NCBI GenBank assembly: GCA_031283155.1
Contig: JAITCI010000003.1
Location: forward strand, 22,118 to 86,117
Source: Spirochaetota bacterium
GTDB taxonomy: Bacteria > Spirochaetota > JAGLSM01 > JAKPMW01
Direction: 5' to 3'
Length of the DNA: 64,000 nt
Part shown: positions 38,361-48,605 of the stretch, piece by piece
Numbering within the stretch: position 1 is the stretch's first letter
How the letters are laid out: each line of letters begins with the position of its first letter
Translations under genes and position numbers: made by a program
The notes under the pieces: model-generated
Told to the model about the DNA's origin: nothing
Seen by the model: the letters and a program-made list of their open reading frames with translations, nothing else
Databases searched by the model: none

Positions 38361-40088
38361 ATGGAAAACAGGATTATCGCTTCGCCGACGGACGCGAAAG
38401 CGCGGCTCGAAAAATACAGCTCCGCCTATACCCTCTCCGATATGGAAGTATTCATCTTCCCCCAATTGCTTTACGCCCTCGTACTCGCGAATATCATGAG
38501 CCCGAGGCTCTGGGCATGGCGGGATCTGCCGTGGTTCTCCGGCATGGAAGAGTTTTCTCCCGAGAAGCGCGCCATGCGCCTGAAGCAATACATCATGGAT
38601 CACTACACATTTAATCTCGATCTGGAAACCTGGGGGCTTACCACAAAAGAGAAAGAACTCGCGCGCTTCAGTGATTTCGTGGATCCCGATTCCCTGCGCG
38701 AGAGCAATGCTCTTTTTGGGTACGAGGGAGATAAATACTATTTCTCGATTGATATCCGCCGCCACTTTGGGCTGGACAAATACACGAACGATATTATTCC
38801 CTATTGGAAAACTGAAACCCTGGAGGCCATGGACGCCTTTGCCCATAAGCCGGGCTGGCAGACCGGCGGCGGGGAATGTGTTTCGCTTGCGTGCCTGTAT
38901 GCTGCGGCGCTTTTTGTGGTTGCGCGAATTCCGCTTGAAGACATATTCATTTATACAACGCCGCTCCACTCCCAGAATTTCATCGTGATCGGCGAAGGGG
39001 TATTGACCAACAACCGCCGCATAGTTACGAAGGCGATGTTTTTTAATGGAAGCGAGATCTCGCAAAAGGCAAGGCGCGCGCTCGAGAATGAACGGATTAT
39101 CGTGGCGGCACACGCAAGCGGGTATATCCACTATTTCTACGACGGGATGAGCATTGATCCCGCGCAGTATATGCGGTTTTGCGGGAATCTCCGATCCTAT
39201 CTGACCACGCAATTAACCCCGGAACTCTTTGGGAATTTCATTCGCTGTCATCTGGATTTTCAGCGCTGCTTTTGCTACCGGTATCACGCCGAGGGTGGGC
39301 GGGAACTCTACATCGAATGTGAAAAGGCTCTGCGCTATGAAGAGTCCACGAAGCTGCGGGTGAGCGACGCCTCGCGCAAGAAGCTCTTTGGGATGATCGA
39401 CCGCGATGAGTATTATCCGCATCCCATCCCCGGGCGGCTGATAGTGAATGATATAGAAGATTTTTTGCGCGGCGGAGGAGGCAAGCAGGGCGATATCTGC
39501 GCGCGGCTCCACGCGGAATTTTGTTCCTCGTGCCAGGATACCTGCTCCATCGTGCAGGCTCTTCGCGAATTTGCGCATATCGCGCCCCGCCTGCCCGGGA
39601 TCGCGGGCAAGACCAGGCTCGCCGAGCCTCCCATTGTACTGACGGGCGATATGGATCGCATTGCGATCATCCGCGCGCTTGAAACCGGGCGTACGCAAAA
39701 CGAAACTATCGATCTCGCCTTTCACGCGGCGCGGCTTCCGGGGGATTGGTTTGCGCCCTATTGGCTTGCCGCCTGTACGCGAAATCCGATATGCGTGAGT
39801 CTGGCCGCGCGCTATTCCTGCCTGGACGAGGTGTACGTCGCCTTGCAGTCTTTTCCGAATGAATCCATTTATGACGAGGCGCGGCTCGCGCAGCCGGATG
39901 AGGTTTGGAATTACGCGCGCGGCGACGGCTTTGAAAAGGCAGTCTCCTTTGCTGCGATTGCGCTCGCGCGCGGGCAGGCGGATATGCGGCTTGCGAAACG
40001 GGGCGGTGAGGTTACTGTCATTTGCGCGGGCGCGGAGTGGAAATTTGCAAGTACGAAAGATATTGGTGAAATAACCTGGAGTTCCTGA
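38361..40088 (+). CDS. Hypothetical protein, possible transglutaminase-like fold
   Basis: 575 aa; GWQTGGGECVSLACLYAAALFVVARIPLEDIFIY...LHSQNFIVI resembles a Cys...His transglutaminase-like core. Confidence 0.5.
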   Translation: MENRIIASPTDAKARLEKYSSAYTLSDMEVFIFPQLLYALVLANIMSPRLWAWRDLPWFSGMEEFSPEKRAMRLKQYIMDHYTFNLDLETWGLTTKEKELARFSDFVDPDSLRESNALFGYEGDKYYFSIDIRRHFGLDKYTNDIIPYWKTETLEAMDAFAHKPGWQTGGGECVSLACLYAAALFVVARIPLEDIFIYTTPLHSQNFIVIGEGVLTNNRRIVTKAMFFNGSEISQKARRALENERIIVAAHASGYIHYFYDGMSIDPAQYMRFCGNLRSYLTTQLTPELFGNFIRCHLDFQRCFCYRYHAEGGRELYIECEKALRYEESTKLRVSDASRKKLFGMIDRDEYYPHPIPGRLIVNDIEDFLRGGGGKQGDICARLHAEFCSSCQDTCSIVQALREFAHIAPRLPGIAGKTRLAEPPIVLTGDMDRIAIIRALETGRTQNETIDLAFHAARLPGDWFAPYWLAACTRNPICVSLAARYSCLDEVYVALQSFPNESIYDEARLAQPDEVWNYARGDGFEKAVSFAAIALARGQADMRLAKRGGEVTVICAGAEWKFASTKDIGEITWSS

Positions 40089-40130
40089 GATTGCAGTTCC
40101 GCGCCGATCGCGCCATCCAGGCGCGTACCC

Positions 40131-40149
40131 TTGCCCCCACAGGGGGTAA
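40131..40149. repeat. Palindromic hairpin TTGCCCCCACAGGGGGTAA
   Basis: Perfect CCCCC-ACA-GGGGG stem with related sequence near 63831-63860. Confidence 0.6.
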
Positions 40150-40303
40150 AGGCATAAACGCGGAGTGAAAACATCCTTGTTTTCGAGCGCCGCAAGTAAC
40201 GCGCCGCATATTGCGCCATCGCGGTTTTGTTTTCCATTGCGCCAGCGTCCCTTACTTGTACATAACGGCGGGGGAAGCCAAAAAGGATGTACGGTGGGCG
40301 GGG

Positions 40304-40498
40304 CTACAAACGCAGTTCTTCTTTAAGCAATGCGATCTCTTCCATTATCGCGTCGATCTCTTCGCCGATGATTGTTCGAATCGCCGCATCTTCGGTTTGC
40401 AGGAGTTCGGCGCGCGCGGCGTCGAGGCTTGCCTGGGCGTCGATGAGGGTCTCTTTGAGTTCCTGTGTCGTATCCTGCGGAGCGGGTTTCTCTTTCAT
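40304..40498 (-). CDS. Small coiled-coil hypothetical protein
   Basis: MKEKPAPQDTTQELKETLIDAQASLDAARAELLQTEDAAIRTIIGEEIDAIMEEIALLKEELRL; immediately downstream of and co-oriented with the uxs gene. Confidence 0.55.
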   Translation of the reverse strand: MKEKPAPQDTTQELKETLIDAQASLDAARAELLQTEDAAIRTIIGEEIDAIMEEIALLKEELRL

Positions 40499-40502
40499 GG
40501 AA

Positions 40503-41441
40503 TTATCCAAAAAGGAGTTTCCGGAAATACGCGATGGTTGGCAGCAGTCCTTCGTCAAGCGATACAATGGGTTCCCACCCCAGCTTGGACCGCGCGAGCG
40601 TGATATCGGGACGCCGCTGCACAGGGTCGTCGGCGGGAAGGGGATGAAAACTTAATCCGGAGCGGGAACCTGTCATGGCAATGATCTTCTCCGCGAGATC
40701 CCGGATAGTAAATTCAACGGGGTTACCGAGGTTCAGCGGCCCATGAAAATCCGCATTCTCCATCATGCGAACCATGCCTTCGACGAGATCGCTGATATAT
40801 TGAAAAGAGCGTGTCTGGCTTCCGTCGCCGTAGATCGTGATCTCTTCATTTTTGAGCGCCTGGACGATGAAATTGGAAACCACGCGCCCGTCGTCGGCCT
40901 GCATATGGGGGCCGTAGGTGTTGAATATACGAATGATGCGCACATCCACCGCGCATTGGCGCATATAATCCATGCAGAGTGTTTCCGCGACCCTCTTTCC
41001 CTCGTCGTAGCAGGAGCGGATGCCAATGGGATTGACATTGCCCCAATAGTCTTCTGTTTGCGGATGTACGATGGGGTTGCCGTAGACTTCTGAGGTTGAG
41101 GCCTGCAGGATGCGCGCATGGCAGCGTTTCGCGAGTCCCAGCATATGCACCATTCCGACCGTGGAGCATTTGATGGTTTTTATGGGATTGAACTGATAAT
41201 GGATTGGGCTTGCGGGGCAGGCGAGGTTATAGATCTGATCCACCTCGGCCTGGTAGGGCGAAACAATGTCGTGGCGCGCGAGTTCAAAATTCGGCGATTC
41301 GGCAAGACGGGCGACGTTTTTTTTGGTGCCCGTAAAGAAGTTATCGAGGCATATCACCTCATGCCCATCGGAGAGAAGGCGCGCGCATAAGTGGCTTCCG
41401 ATAAATCCGGCACCGCCCGTAACCAGGATTCGCTTAGCCAT
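40503..41441 (-). CDS. UDP-glucuronate decarboxylase (UDP-xylose synthase)
   Basis: [79 protein letters not shown]: typical UXS. Confidence 0.94.
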   Translation of the reverse strand: MAKRILVTGGAGFIGSHLCARLLSDGHEVICLDNFFTGTKKNVARLAESPNFELARHDIVSPYQAEVDQIYNLACPASPIHYQFNPIKTIKCSTVGMVHMLGLAKRCHARILQASTSEVYGNPIVHPQTEDYWGNVNPIGIRSCYDEGKRVAETLCMDYMRQCAVDVRIIRIFNTYGPHMQADDGRVVSNFIVQALKNEEITIYGDGSQTRSFQYISDLVEGMVRMMENADFHGPLNLGNPVEFTIRDLAEKIIAMTGSRSGLSFHPLPADDPVQRRPDITLARSKLGWEPIVSLDEGLLPTIAYFRKLLFG

Positions 41442-42846
41442 TATGATCCTCCCGGCGATCCTGCGCGCCGAATATGGGCGAACCCACGGCGATCACCTGC
41501 ATTCCCAGCGCTGCCAGAGTATGATACTGGCGCTCAAGCATCCGCCTCCCGTCCATGACCAGATAGGGTACCCGGCAAAATTCGGCTATGTATTCGCCGA
41601 GCGCGCGGAACTGCGGCCAATCCGTACAAATGAATAACGCCTCGCTTCCGGTGATTGCTTCTTCGGCGGAATTATGGTATGTGATGCGGGGATGTTCTGC
41701 GGCAGGAAAGACAGCTTGCGCGGTTTCCTGTGCAGCCGGATCGAATGCGCGGATCTCCCGCGCGCCGTCCTGAAGCAGGCGTTGTATGATCAGACTCGCG
41801 CCGGAATGCCGCATATCGTTTGTGTCCTGTTTGAAGGCAAGCCCCAAAACAGCCACGCGCTTTCCCGAAAAGGCATACCCCGCCTCGTTCGCGGCGCGCG
41901 CGTAAAAATGCTCCGCCTGATACCGATTCGCCGCAAGAGCAGAGCGTAAAAAATCCGCGTCCGCCCCGCGCGCTTCCATTTGGTGCGCCAGCGCCTCCGT
42001 GTCTTTGATGAGGCAGCTCCCTCCCGCGAAGAGGCTGTTATAAAATCCCCAGCGCCCGATGCGGCTGTCTCCCGTGATCCCGCGGCGCACATTTTCATAA
42101 TTGAGGAAGGGAAAAATTTCACAGATACGCCCGACGGCGGAGAAGGTAAAAGAAAGACGCGCAAACAGAGCCGCGTTTGCGAGCAGCTTGACAGCGGCGG
42201 CTTCATAAGGGTTCATCTCAAGATATTGCACCGTAGAAGAATCGATGAAGCGCTGATACAGGCTGCGCATGGTTTCAAAATCCTGCGCGCTCTCCGCGCC
42301 GACAATGACGCGCTCGGGGTGGATCGAACCGTCAATCGCCTTGCCCTCCACCAAAAATTCGGGGTTGGAGGCGATGCCGAAATTTTTAACGCCGAGCGGA
42401 TGCAGTATCCGCCTCGAAATATCAATCGCGTCAATCGGGACGGTGCTCTTGTTGACGATCAATACGCGCCGCTCCTGTTTTCCCGCGCTGCGCTTCGCGA
42501 GCAATCTTCCGATATCTTCCATACCGCGCATGAAATACGAGAGATCCACCGCGCCATCCGTTTGTTCGGGGGTAGGGAGGCATATAAATATGACATCGGC
42601 TTTCTCTATCCACCCGGCAAGCACGGCGGGATTGTCGCTGAAGGCAAGGCGTGATTGATGCTTGATGATGAGTTCCGCGAGACCCTGTTCATGGATGCAG
42701 CTTTCGATGCGCTCCGCATCCAGCGAGGAAAGACGCGCGATGCGCTCGCTGTCTATGTCAAAGGCGAGAACCTGATGACCCGAATCCGCCGTTACCGCAG
42801 CGGAGCAGGCACCAACGAAACCCGCGCCCATATAAATTGTGTGCAT
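41434..42846 (-). CDS. UDP-glucose 6-dehydrogenase
   Basis: [75 protein letters not shown]. Confidence 0.95.
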   Translation of the reverse strand: MHTIYMGAGFVGACSAAVTADSGHQVLAFDIDSERIARLSSLDAERIESCIHEQGLAELIIKHQSRLAFSDNPAVLAGWIEKADVIFICLPTPEQTDGAVDLSYFMRGMEDIGRLLAKRSAGKQERRVLIVNKSTVPIDAIDISRRILHPLGVKNFGIASNPEFLVEGKAIDGSIHPERVIVGAESAQDFETMRSLYQRFIDSSTVQYLEMNPYEAAAVKLLANAALFARLSFTFSAVGRICEIFPFLNYENVRRGITGDSRIGRWGFYNSLFAGGSCLIKDTEALAHQMEARGADADFLRSALAANRYQAEHFYARAANEAGYAFSGKRVAVLGLAFKQDTNDMRHSGASLIIQRLLQDGAREIRAFDPAAQETAQAVFPAAEHPRITYHNSAEEAITGSEALFICTDWPQFRALGEYIAEFCRVPYLVMDGRRMLERQYHTLAALGMQVIAVGSPIFGAQDRREDHNG

Positions 42847-42950
42847 CTTTACCCTCCGGAATAAATCTATGCAAATTTTATTTGTTTTGTGGTATAACTT
42901 CCATTTGAGCGGGTTATGTTTAAGTCATATTATGGGACGAAGAGGATTGT

Positions 42951-43937
42951 ATGAAAGAATATGTTCTTATTGTCGGCGGCGCGGGATATATCGGCAGCCA
43001 TGTAACAAAATCCCTCGCAAAGGCAGGCGTACCCACGCTTGTTTTTGACAACCTCTCGTATGGGCACCGCGAATTTGTCCGCTGGTCGGATGATCTGCTC
43101 CTCGCCGATCTGCTTGACCGCGAAGCGCTGCGTCTTGTTTTTTTACGGTACCGCATTCGCGCGGTTATGCACTTCGCCGGTTTTATCAATGTTGGAGAAT
43201 CGGTCACTGATCCCGAAAAATACTATCGGAATAACATCATAGGAACGCTCAATCTCCTGGAAGCGATGCGGGAGGCGGGTACGTGGGTGATCGTTTTTTC
43301 GTCTACCTGCGCCACCTACGGCGAACCGCTGGAAGTGCCGATTCCCGAGACGCATCCGCAAAATCCCATCAATTCCTACGGCGTGTCCAAGCTCGTTGTT
43401 GAGAAGGCTCTCGCCGATTATGGCAGCGCGTATGGGCTTGCCTGGTGCGCATTGCGCTATTTTAACGCCGCAGGAGCCGATCCGGACGCTGAGATCGGCG
43501 AATGGCATATACCGGAAACGCATCTGATTCCGCTCATTCTGGACGCAGCCCTGGGGCGGCGTCCGGATATTGCCGTTTTCGGAACGGACTATCCCACGAA
43601 AGACGGTACCTGTATCCGCGATTATATCCACGTAAACGATCTTGCGCAGGCGCACGTCCTAGCGCTCTCGTATCTGGACGCCGGGGGCGTGCCCCGCGCA
43701 TTCAATCTTGGAAATGGCTGCGGACATTCCGTCCTGGAGGTTATCGAGGCCGCCAAAAAGGTGAGCGGGCGGGAGATAGCGGTTAAATACGGGGGGAGGC
43801 GCGCAGGCGATCCCCCCGCGCTTGTCGGAACCGCCGATCTCGCGCGGTCGGTGCTCGGGTGGAAGCCGAAACACAGCGATATAATGGATATTCTCGCGAC
43901 TGCCTGGAATTGGCACCGGAAGCAATTTTCCGGTTGA
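42951..43937 (+). CDS. galE: UDP-glucose 4-epimerase
   Basis: VLIVGGAGYIGSHVTKSLAKAGV, MHFAGFINVGESV, FSSTCATYGEP, NSYGVSKLVVEK, ALRYFNAAGADP. Confidence 0.95.
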   Translation: MKEYVLIVGGAGYIGSHVTKSLAKAGVPTLVFDNLSYGHREFVRWSDDLLLADLLDREALRLVFLRYRIRAVMHFAGFINVGESVTDPEKYYRNNIIGTLNLLEAMREAGTWVIVFSSTCATYGEPLEVPIPETHPQNPINSYGVSKLVVEKALADYGSAYGLAWCALRYFNAAGADPDAEIGEWHIPETHLIPLILDAALGRRPDIAVFGTDYPTKDGTCIRDYIHVNDLAQAHVLALSYLDAGGVPRAFNLGNGCGHSVLEVIEAAKKVSGREIAVKYGGRRAGDPPALVGTADLARSVLGWKPKHSDIMDILATAWNWHRKQFSG

Positions 43938-44017
43938 TTTTTGACTGGTTTTCGTCTGGTTTTTTCGATAAGTTAAATCGCAGTCATTTCAATGAAATTT
44001 TTTTAAGGAGGGGTAGT

Positions 44018-44548
44018 ATGCGTTCTATGCGGTTGTTTGGCCTGATTGTTATTGCAGCGAGTCTGTTCTTCGCTTGCGGGAGATCTCCCGTGGAAGAAGA
44101 AGTGCCTTATATGATTTTTTCGAAAAACTCAACCTTATGTTTGGATGTACCCGGTGCGCAGACGGGCAGGGGGGTGCAGATCATACTTTGGAGGGCGAGC
44201 GATCCAGACAATCCCGCGCCTCATCATGTCTGGTATTTCCGTAAGGCTCCGGGGGGGTACAAGATATTCTCGCGGCATTCCAACCTTTGCCTCAATGTGT
44301 CCGGCGGATCCTATAACAACAATGGAGCAGTTATTCAATGGACGGATTCCGGGGAAGAAGCCGATAACGAGATTTGGGAAATCTCGGGGAAAGACGACGA
44401 GGGGTATACGATAACCTCAATACGCAGCGAAAAACGACTCAGCGCACAGGACCTGGATGCACATCACGGTGCCAAACTCGTACAGCATGAGTATGTAGAT
44501 GCAGCGCGGGCGGATGCGCAAACCTGGATATTCAAAAAGCTGCAATAA
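44018..44548 (+). CDS. Ricin B-lectin-like lipoprotein
   Basis: Lipobox LIVIAASLFFACG; QxW-like repeats SKNSTLCLDVPG...VQIILW, HSNLCLNVSGGSYNNNGAVIQW, TWIFKKLQ. Confidence 0.85.
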   Translation: MRSMRLFGLIVIAASLFFACGRSPVEEEVPYMIFSKNSTLCLDVPGAQTGRGVQIILWRASDPDNPAPHHVWYFRKAPGGYKIFSRHSNLCLNVSGGSYNNNGAVIQWTDSGEEADNEIWEISGKDDEGYTITSIRSEKRLSAQDLDAHHGAKLVQHEYVDAARADAQTWIFKKLQ

Positions 44549-44563
44549 TTGAGGAGGAGTTTC

Positions 44564-46582
44564 ATGCTCTCGGTTTCGCGCTTTTGGGCGGCGTGCTGCG
44601 TACCCTTGAGGCATCGTACGTCTCAAGGGTATCGTGTGCTTTTAGGGTGCATAGTTCTTGCTTTGCTTCTCATTTTTGCTCTTGTCTTTTCTGAATGGAC
44701 GACTATTCGCGATGAACCGCAGATACGGTCAAGCCATTTGCTGCTTGAAGACGGTACGCGGCGCGATATCACTCTGCCGTTTTTTCAGAAGAGTCCGGTT
44801 CCCCATGCAGTGTACGAGTATGCTGTGGCGATTGAGTGGCACAAAGGAGCAGCAGCCCGTTTCCGGATTATTCCCGATGATTACCTTGAGAGTATTATTG
44901 TCAATGGGCAGCTTCTTCCCGGGGAACGGTATCCTGAGCCTGGGCGCAGTGATTACACATTTGGCCTTGTGGTGGATTTTAGTTCGTACCTCCATGATGG
45001 GGTAAACGAGCTTCTCTTCAGGATTACCGATACCGGCGGCGCGTATGGCATGAATCTTAAGGTTATTGAACTTGCGTATTCTCCTTTGCGGATTGCGGCT
45101 TTTACGATCTGTATCCTGCTCGTACTCGCGATTGTTTTTCTGATTTTGCGCTATTTTAAGAATGTGGATTGGGTCATCATCATTTTTGTCATGACAGCGC
45201 TTGTCTGGCAGCTTATTTCGCTGGCTGTACGCGCGTATTACGAGTTTGGCTTCGATCTCCACTATGGTGCCGGTATAGGGCATATCGAATATATTCAGTA
45301 TATTGCGGAAAAGGGTTCTTTGCCTTCTCCTCAAGGGTGGATATCCTATCATCCGCCCCTGTATTATATCACCGCCGCCGGGGTATGGATTCTCGCAAAA
45401 GCTCTGCATCTTACCGATCCATTCAAGGCTCTCCAGATCCTTTCACTTGCGTATTATTGGATATTTCTGGTCTTCTCGCTGCGTCTTCTGAAACAGGCCA
45501 TCAAACAGCCCTGGTTTTACAGGATTGCCGCAGCGCTTTTGATTTTCTGGCCCCAGGGTTTTCTGGCCGCGACGCGCATTGGAAATGACGTGCTTCTCTT
45601 CCCACTGTTTGTGATGACGCTCTTTTATGGACAAAGGTGGCTTTCGGGCGGGAAAAACCGCGACTTGCTTCTTGCTTCGATCTTTTGCGGTTTGGGTTTG
45701 TTCACCAAAATAAGCATCTTTCCTCTTGGGGTACTGCTCGGGTGTATTATACTCTGGCGCTTACTCCGCAAGCATACAACGCTCTCTCTGTGGTATGCGA
45801 TTGCGGCCATTTTCATTCTTGCGGGAAGTTTTTTTCTCTCTGGATTGAATAAGTGGGTGTATACGATTAAAACCCATAATCCCCAATGGCTCACTTCTCC
45901 GTTCCATAATCATTGGAACGTACGGCTGAATTCCGGCTTGTATGTGGATAACTATACAATGGATTTTGTATTCCCGGATACAAAATCCTGGTTTGAGGAT
46001 GTTCCCCCTGACGTCTGGCGGGATGGGGCGCGGAAACGATCGAATTTCTGGAACCATGTATTAAAGACTTTGATGCATGGACAAATTGCGTATAAAAATA
46101 ATTTAAGACCTAAACTCTTAATGCCATATATGAATATACTGTTTGTTTTCCTTGTTGTTTTGGCGTGCTATGGTTTCCCGCTGTTTTGGCGTCGCCGTTT
46201 GATTCCGTATATGCCATTCAGTGCCGGTTCCTCTGCTTTGGTTTCTCGCCGGAAAAATACAGGGCAAAAACGCCTCCGGCGGATTGGCAGATGTTTTGGG
46301 CAGGCGCGGACACACTCCAAAGAAACGGATCTGCGGTTTGTACTCGCAGGTTCGGCTCTTCTTTTGATATTTTGCATGATTGCGCGCATCCTTAAACCTA
46401 CGCCCACAATTAATGACGCCCGCTATCTCATGCCTATTATACCGGCCGTGGTTCTCGCAATAGCCTATGGTCTCGCGCGTTTGCAGGATCGCCGCTGGTT
46501 GTATATTTCCGCAAATGCTGTTGTTCTGTGTTTCATCCTTTTGTCACTGATATTTTATTTTGCACTCCCTGGATATCTCTAA
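44564..46582 (+). CDS. GT-C-type multi-TM glycosyltransferase-like protein, paralogue 1
   Basis: N-terminal TM, extracytoplasmic domain (RSSHLLLEDGTRRDITLPFFQKSPVPHAVYEYAVAIEWHKGAAARFRIIPDDYL...), then many TM helices with YISYHPPLYYITAAGVW and AATRIGNDVLLFPLFVMTLFYGQ. Confidence 0.85.
   Translation: MLSVSRFWAACCVPLRHRTSQGYRVLLGCIVLALLLIFALVFSEWTTIRDEPQIRSSHLLLEDGTRRDITLPFFQKSPVPHAVYEYAVAIEWHKGAAARFRIIPDDYLESIIVNGQLLPGERYPEPGRSDYTFGLVVDFSSYLHDGVNELLFRITDTGGAYGMNLKVIELAYSPLRIAAFTICILLVLAIVFLILRYFKNVDWVIIIFVMTALVWQLISLAVRAYYEFGFDLHYGAGIGHIEYIQYIAEKGSLPSPQGWISYHPPLYYITAAGVWILAKALHLTDPFKALQILSLAYYWIFLVFSLRLLKQAIKQPWFYRIAAALLIFWPQGFLAATRIGNDVLLFPLFVMTLFYGQRWLSGGKNRDLLLASIFCGLGLFTKISIFPLGVLLGCIILWRLLRKHTTLSLWYAIAAIFILAGSFFLSGLNKWVYTIKTHNPQWLTSPFHNHWNVRLNSGLYVDNYTMDFVFPDTKSWFEDVPPDVWRDGARKRSNFWNHVLKTLMHGQIAYKNNLRPKLLMPYMNILFVFLVVLACYGFPLFWRRRLIPYMPFSAGSSALVSRRKNTGQKRLRRIGRCFGQARTHSKETDLRFVLAGSALLLIFCMIARILKPTPTINDARYLMPIIPAVVLAIAYGLARLQDRRWLYISANAVVLCFILLSLIFYFALPGYL
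44601..44631. repeat. 10-bp-arm palindrome inside GT-C paralogue 1
   Basis: TACCCTTGAG-GCATCGTACGT-CTCAAGGGTA; the matching N-terminal region of paralogue 2 lacks it. Confidence 0.75.
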
Positions 46583-46603
46583 AGAGCGCTTTTACGGAGG
46601 AAA

Positions 46604-48589
46604 ATGATGTTTGTTTTGAAACCCCGTTTGTGGGCGGCGTATCTTATGCTCTTGAAGTATCGTTTTCCCCTGGTGTGCGCTGTTTTTGCCCTGCTTCTTT
46701 TTTCCGCCCTTGCTCTTCTTGAATGGACAGCCACCCGCGATGATCCGCAGATTCGGACAAGCTTTCTTCTTCGTGAAGATGGCTCGCGGCGTGCCATCTC
46801 CCTTCCGTTTTCTGAAAAGAGTCCCGAACCGCAGGCCGTATACAGGTACAGTGTGGCGCTTGAATGGCACAAGGGAGCAAATACCCGCTTTCGGATTATT
46901 CCAGACGATTACCTCGCTGGTATTGCCGTCAACGGGAACCCCCTTCCCGAGAAGCGATATTCGGGTCCGGGAAGAAGTGATTACAAGAATGGTCTCATAG
47001 TGGATTTTGGAGGTTCTCTCCGCGATGGGATGAACGAAATTATTTTTACGGTTAATGATACAGGCGGGGCGTATGGCATGGATATGCAAAGTCTCGGAAT
47101 TATGGAGTCCTCTCTGCGGATAGCCGTGTTTGTGCTCTGCATTCTGCTTGTTCTCACGCTTGCGTATCTGGTTTTGCACCGTTTCAAAGCAGATAACATT
47201 CTCATCATTCTCATTTTGGTTGCTCTCGCCTGGCAGCTTATTTCGCTGGGTGTTCGCGAACACAAAACCTATAGCTACGACCTCTACGAAGGTGGAAATG
47301 GTCATATCAACTATATCCAGTATATAGCAAATAAGGGTTCGCTGCCTCCTCCGAATGGATGGTCATATTACCATCCGCCGTTATACTACATCACTGGCGC
47401 CGGGGTTTGGCTGCTCGCCAAAGCTCTCCAGATAGCCGATCCATTCAAAGCCCTCCAGCTTCTCTCGCTCATATACTACTGTGTCTTTTTGGTGTATTCC
47501 CTGCGTCTTCTGGCGCAAGTTATCAGGCAGCCCTGGATGTACAGACTTGCTGCCGCGCTTTTGCTTTTCTGGCCAGCGGGGTTTTTATGCGCATCGCGAA
47601 TCGGAAACGACGCGCTCCTCTACCCGCTTTTTATGATGACGCTTTTTTATGCGCATAAATGGTATGTGGGCGAGAAGGGGCGCGATCTTTTGCTTGCCTC
47701 CATCTGCTGCGGCCTGGGATTTTTTGTCAAGATAAGCATCTTTCCTCTGGGGGTTATACTTGGCTGTCTTGTACTCTGGCGGTTATTCAGAAAACATATA
47801 ACGCTTTCTCTGCGCTATGCGATTGCGATCATCCTCATTCTGGCGGGTAGTTTTTTCTTCTCTGCGTTGAATAAGTGGGTGTATGGGCTTGAAAAACACA
47901 ATACAAAATGGCTCACGGCACCTTTCAATAATCTGACTTTCATAAGAGTTGACCCCAGACTTTATACAAAAGACAGGGTGGTCAACTATATTATTCCCGA
48001 TACAAGAGCCTGGTTTGAGTCGCCGTACATCAGCTCCCGTGATGACACAACGGGTCGCGCAAATTTCTGGAACTACATGGGAAAGTCTTCGATGTATGGC
48101 GAATTTTCTTTCCATGAAGCGTATCGGGAAAAGCGGCTTGCGCCGATCATGAATATTTGTTACGTTTTTCTCATTATTTTGGTGTGTTATGGCATCCCCC
48201 TATTCTGGCGCCGCCGCCGGATTCCATATACGCCAATTTGGACTAACCTCGCCGCCAATATCGATTTGGGAAGCAATGAGAGCAGGGGCTATGTCCGCCG
48301 GATTGGGAGATATCTGGGAAGGGCGCGAGCCGACGCGAAGCAGACTGATTTGCGGTTTGTACTTACAGTCTCGGTTTTTCTCCTGATCCTGTGCATATTT
48401 ACCCGAATCAATACCGCTACACCCATGACGAGCGATTTTCGCTATCTTATGCCTGTCATGCCGATGATAGTGCTTGCGGCGGCGTATGGTCTTGAGCGCC
48501 TTCGGGAGTATCGCTGGCGTTTCATCCTGGCGAATGCTGTTATCCTGTGTTTTGCTCTTGCTTCGCTTATCTTTTATTTTGGAATATAG
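46604..48589 (+). CDS. GT-C-type multi-TM glycosyltransferase-like protein, paralogue 2
   Basis: Co-linear paralogue of the preceding ORF (RTSFLLREDGSRRAISLPFSEKSPEPQAVYRYSVALEWHKGANTRFRIIPDDYL; YYHPPLYYITGAGVW; CASRIGNDALLYPLFMMTLFYAHKW). Confidence 0.85.
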   Translation: MMFVLKPRLWAAYLMLLKYRFPLVCAVFALLLFSALALLEWTATRDDPQIRTSFLLREDGSRRAISLPFSEKSPEPQAVYRYSVALEWHKGANTRFRIIPDDYLAGIAVNGNPLPEKRYSGPGRSDYKNGLIVDFGGSLRDGMNEIIFTVNDTGGAYGMDMQSLGIMESSLRIAVFVLCILLVLTLAYLVLHRFKADNILIILILVALAWQLISLGVREHKTYSYDLYEGGNGHINYIQYIANKGSLPPPNGWSYYHPPLYYITGAGVWLLAKALQIADPFKALQLLSLIYYCVFLVYSLRLLAQVIRQPWMYRLAAALLLFWPAGFLCASRIGNDALLYPLFMMTLFYAHKWYVGEKGRDLLLASICCGLGFFVKISIFPLGVILGCLVLWRLFRKHITLSLRYAIAIILILAGSFFFSALNKWVYGLEKHNTKWLTAPFNNLTFIRVDPRLYTKDRVVNYIIPDTRAWFESPYISSRDDTTGRANFWNYMGKSSMYGEFSFHEAYREKRLAPIMNICYVFLIILVCYGIPLFWRRRRIPYTPIWTNLAANIDLGSNESRGYVRRIGRYLGRARADAKQTDLRFVLTVSVFLLILCIFTRINTATPMTSDFRYLMPVMPMIVLAAAYGLERLREYRWRFILANAVILCFALASLIFYFGI

Positions 48590-48605
48590 CGTAACAGGAG
48601 GTCAT

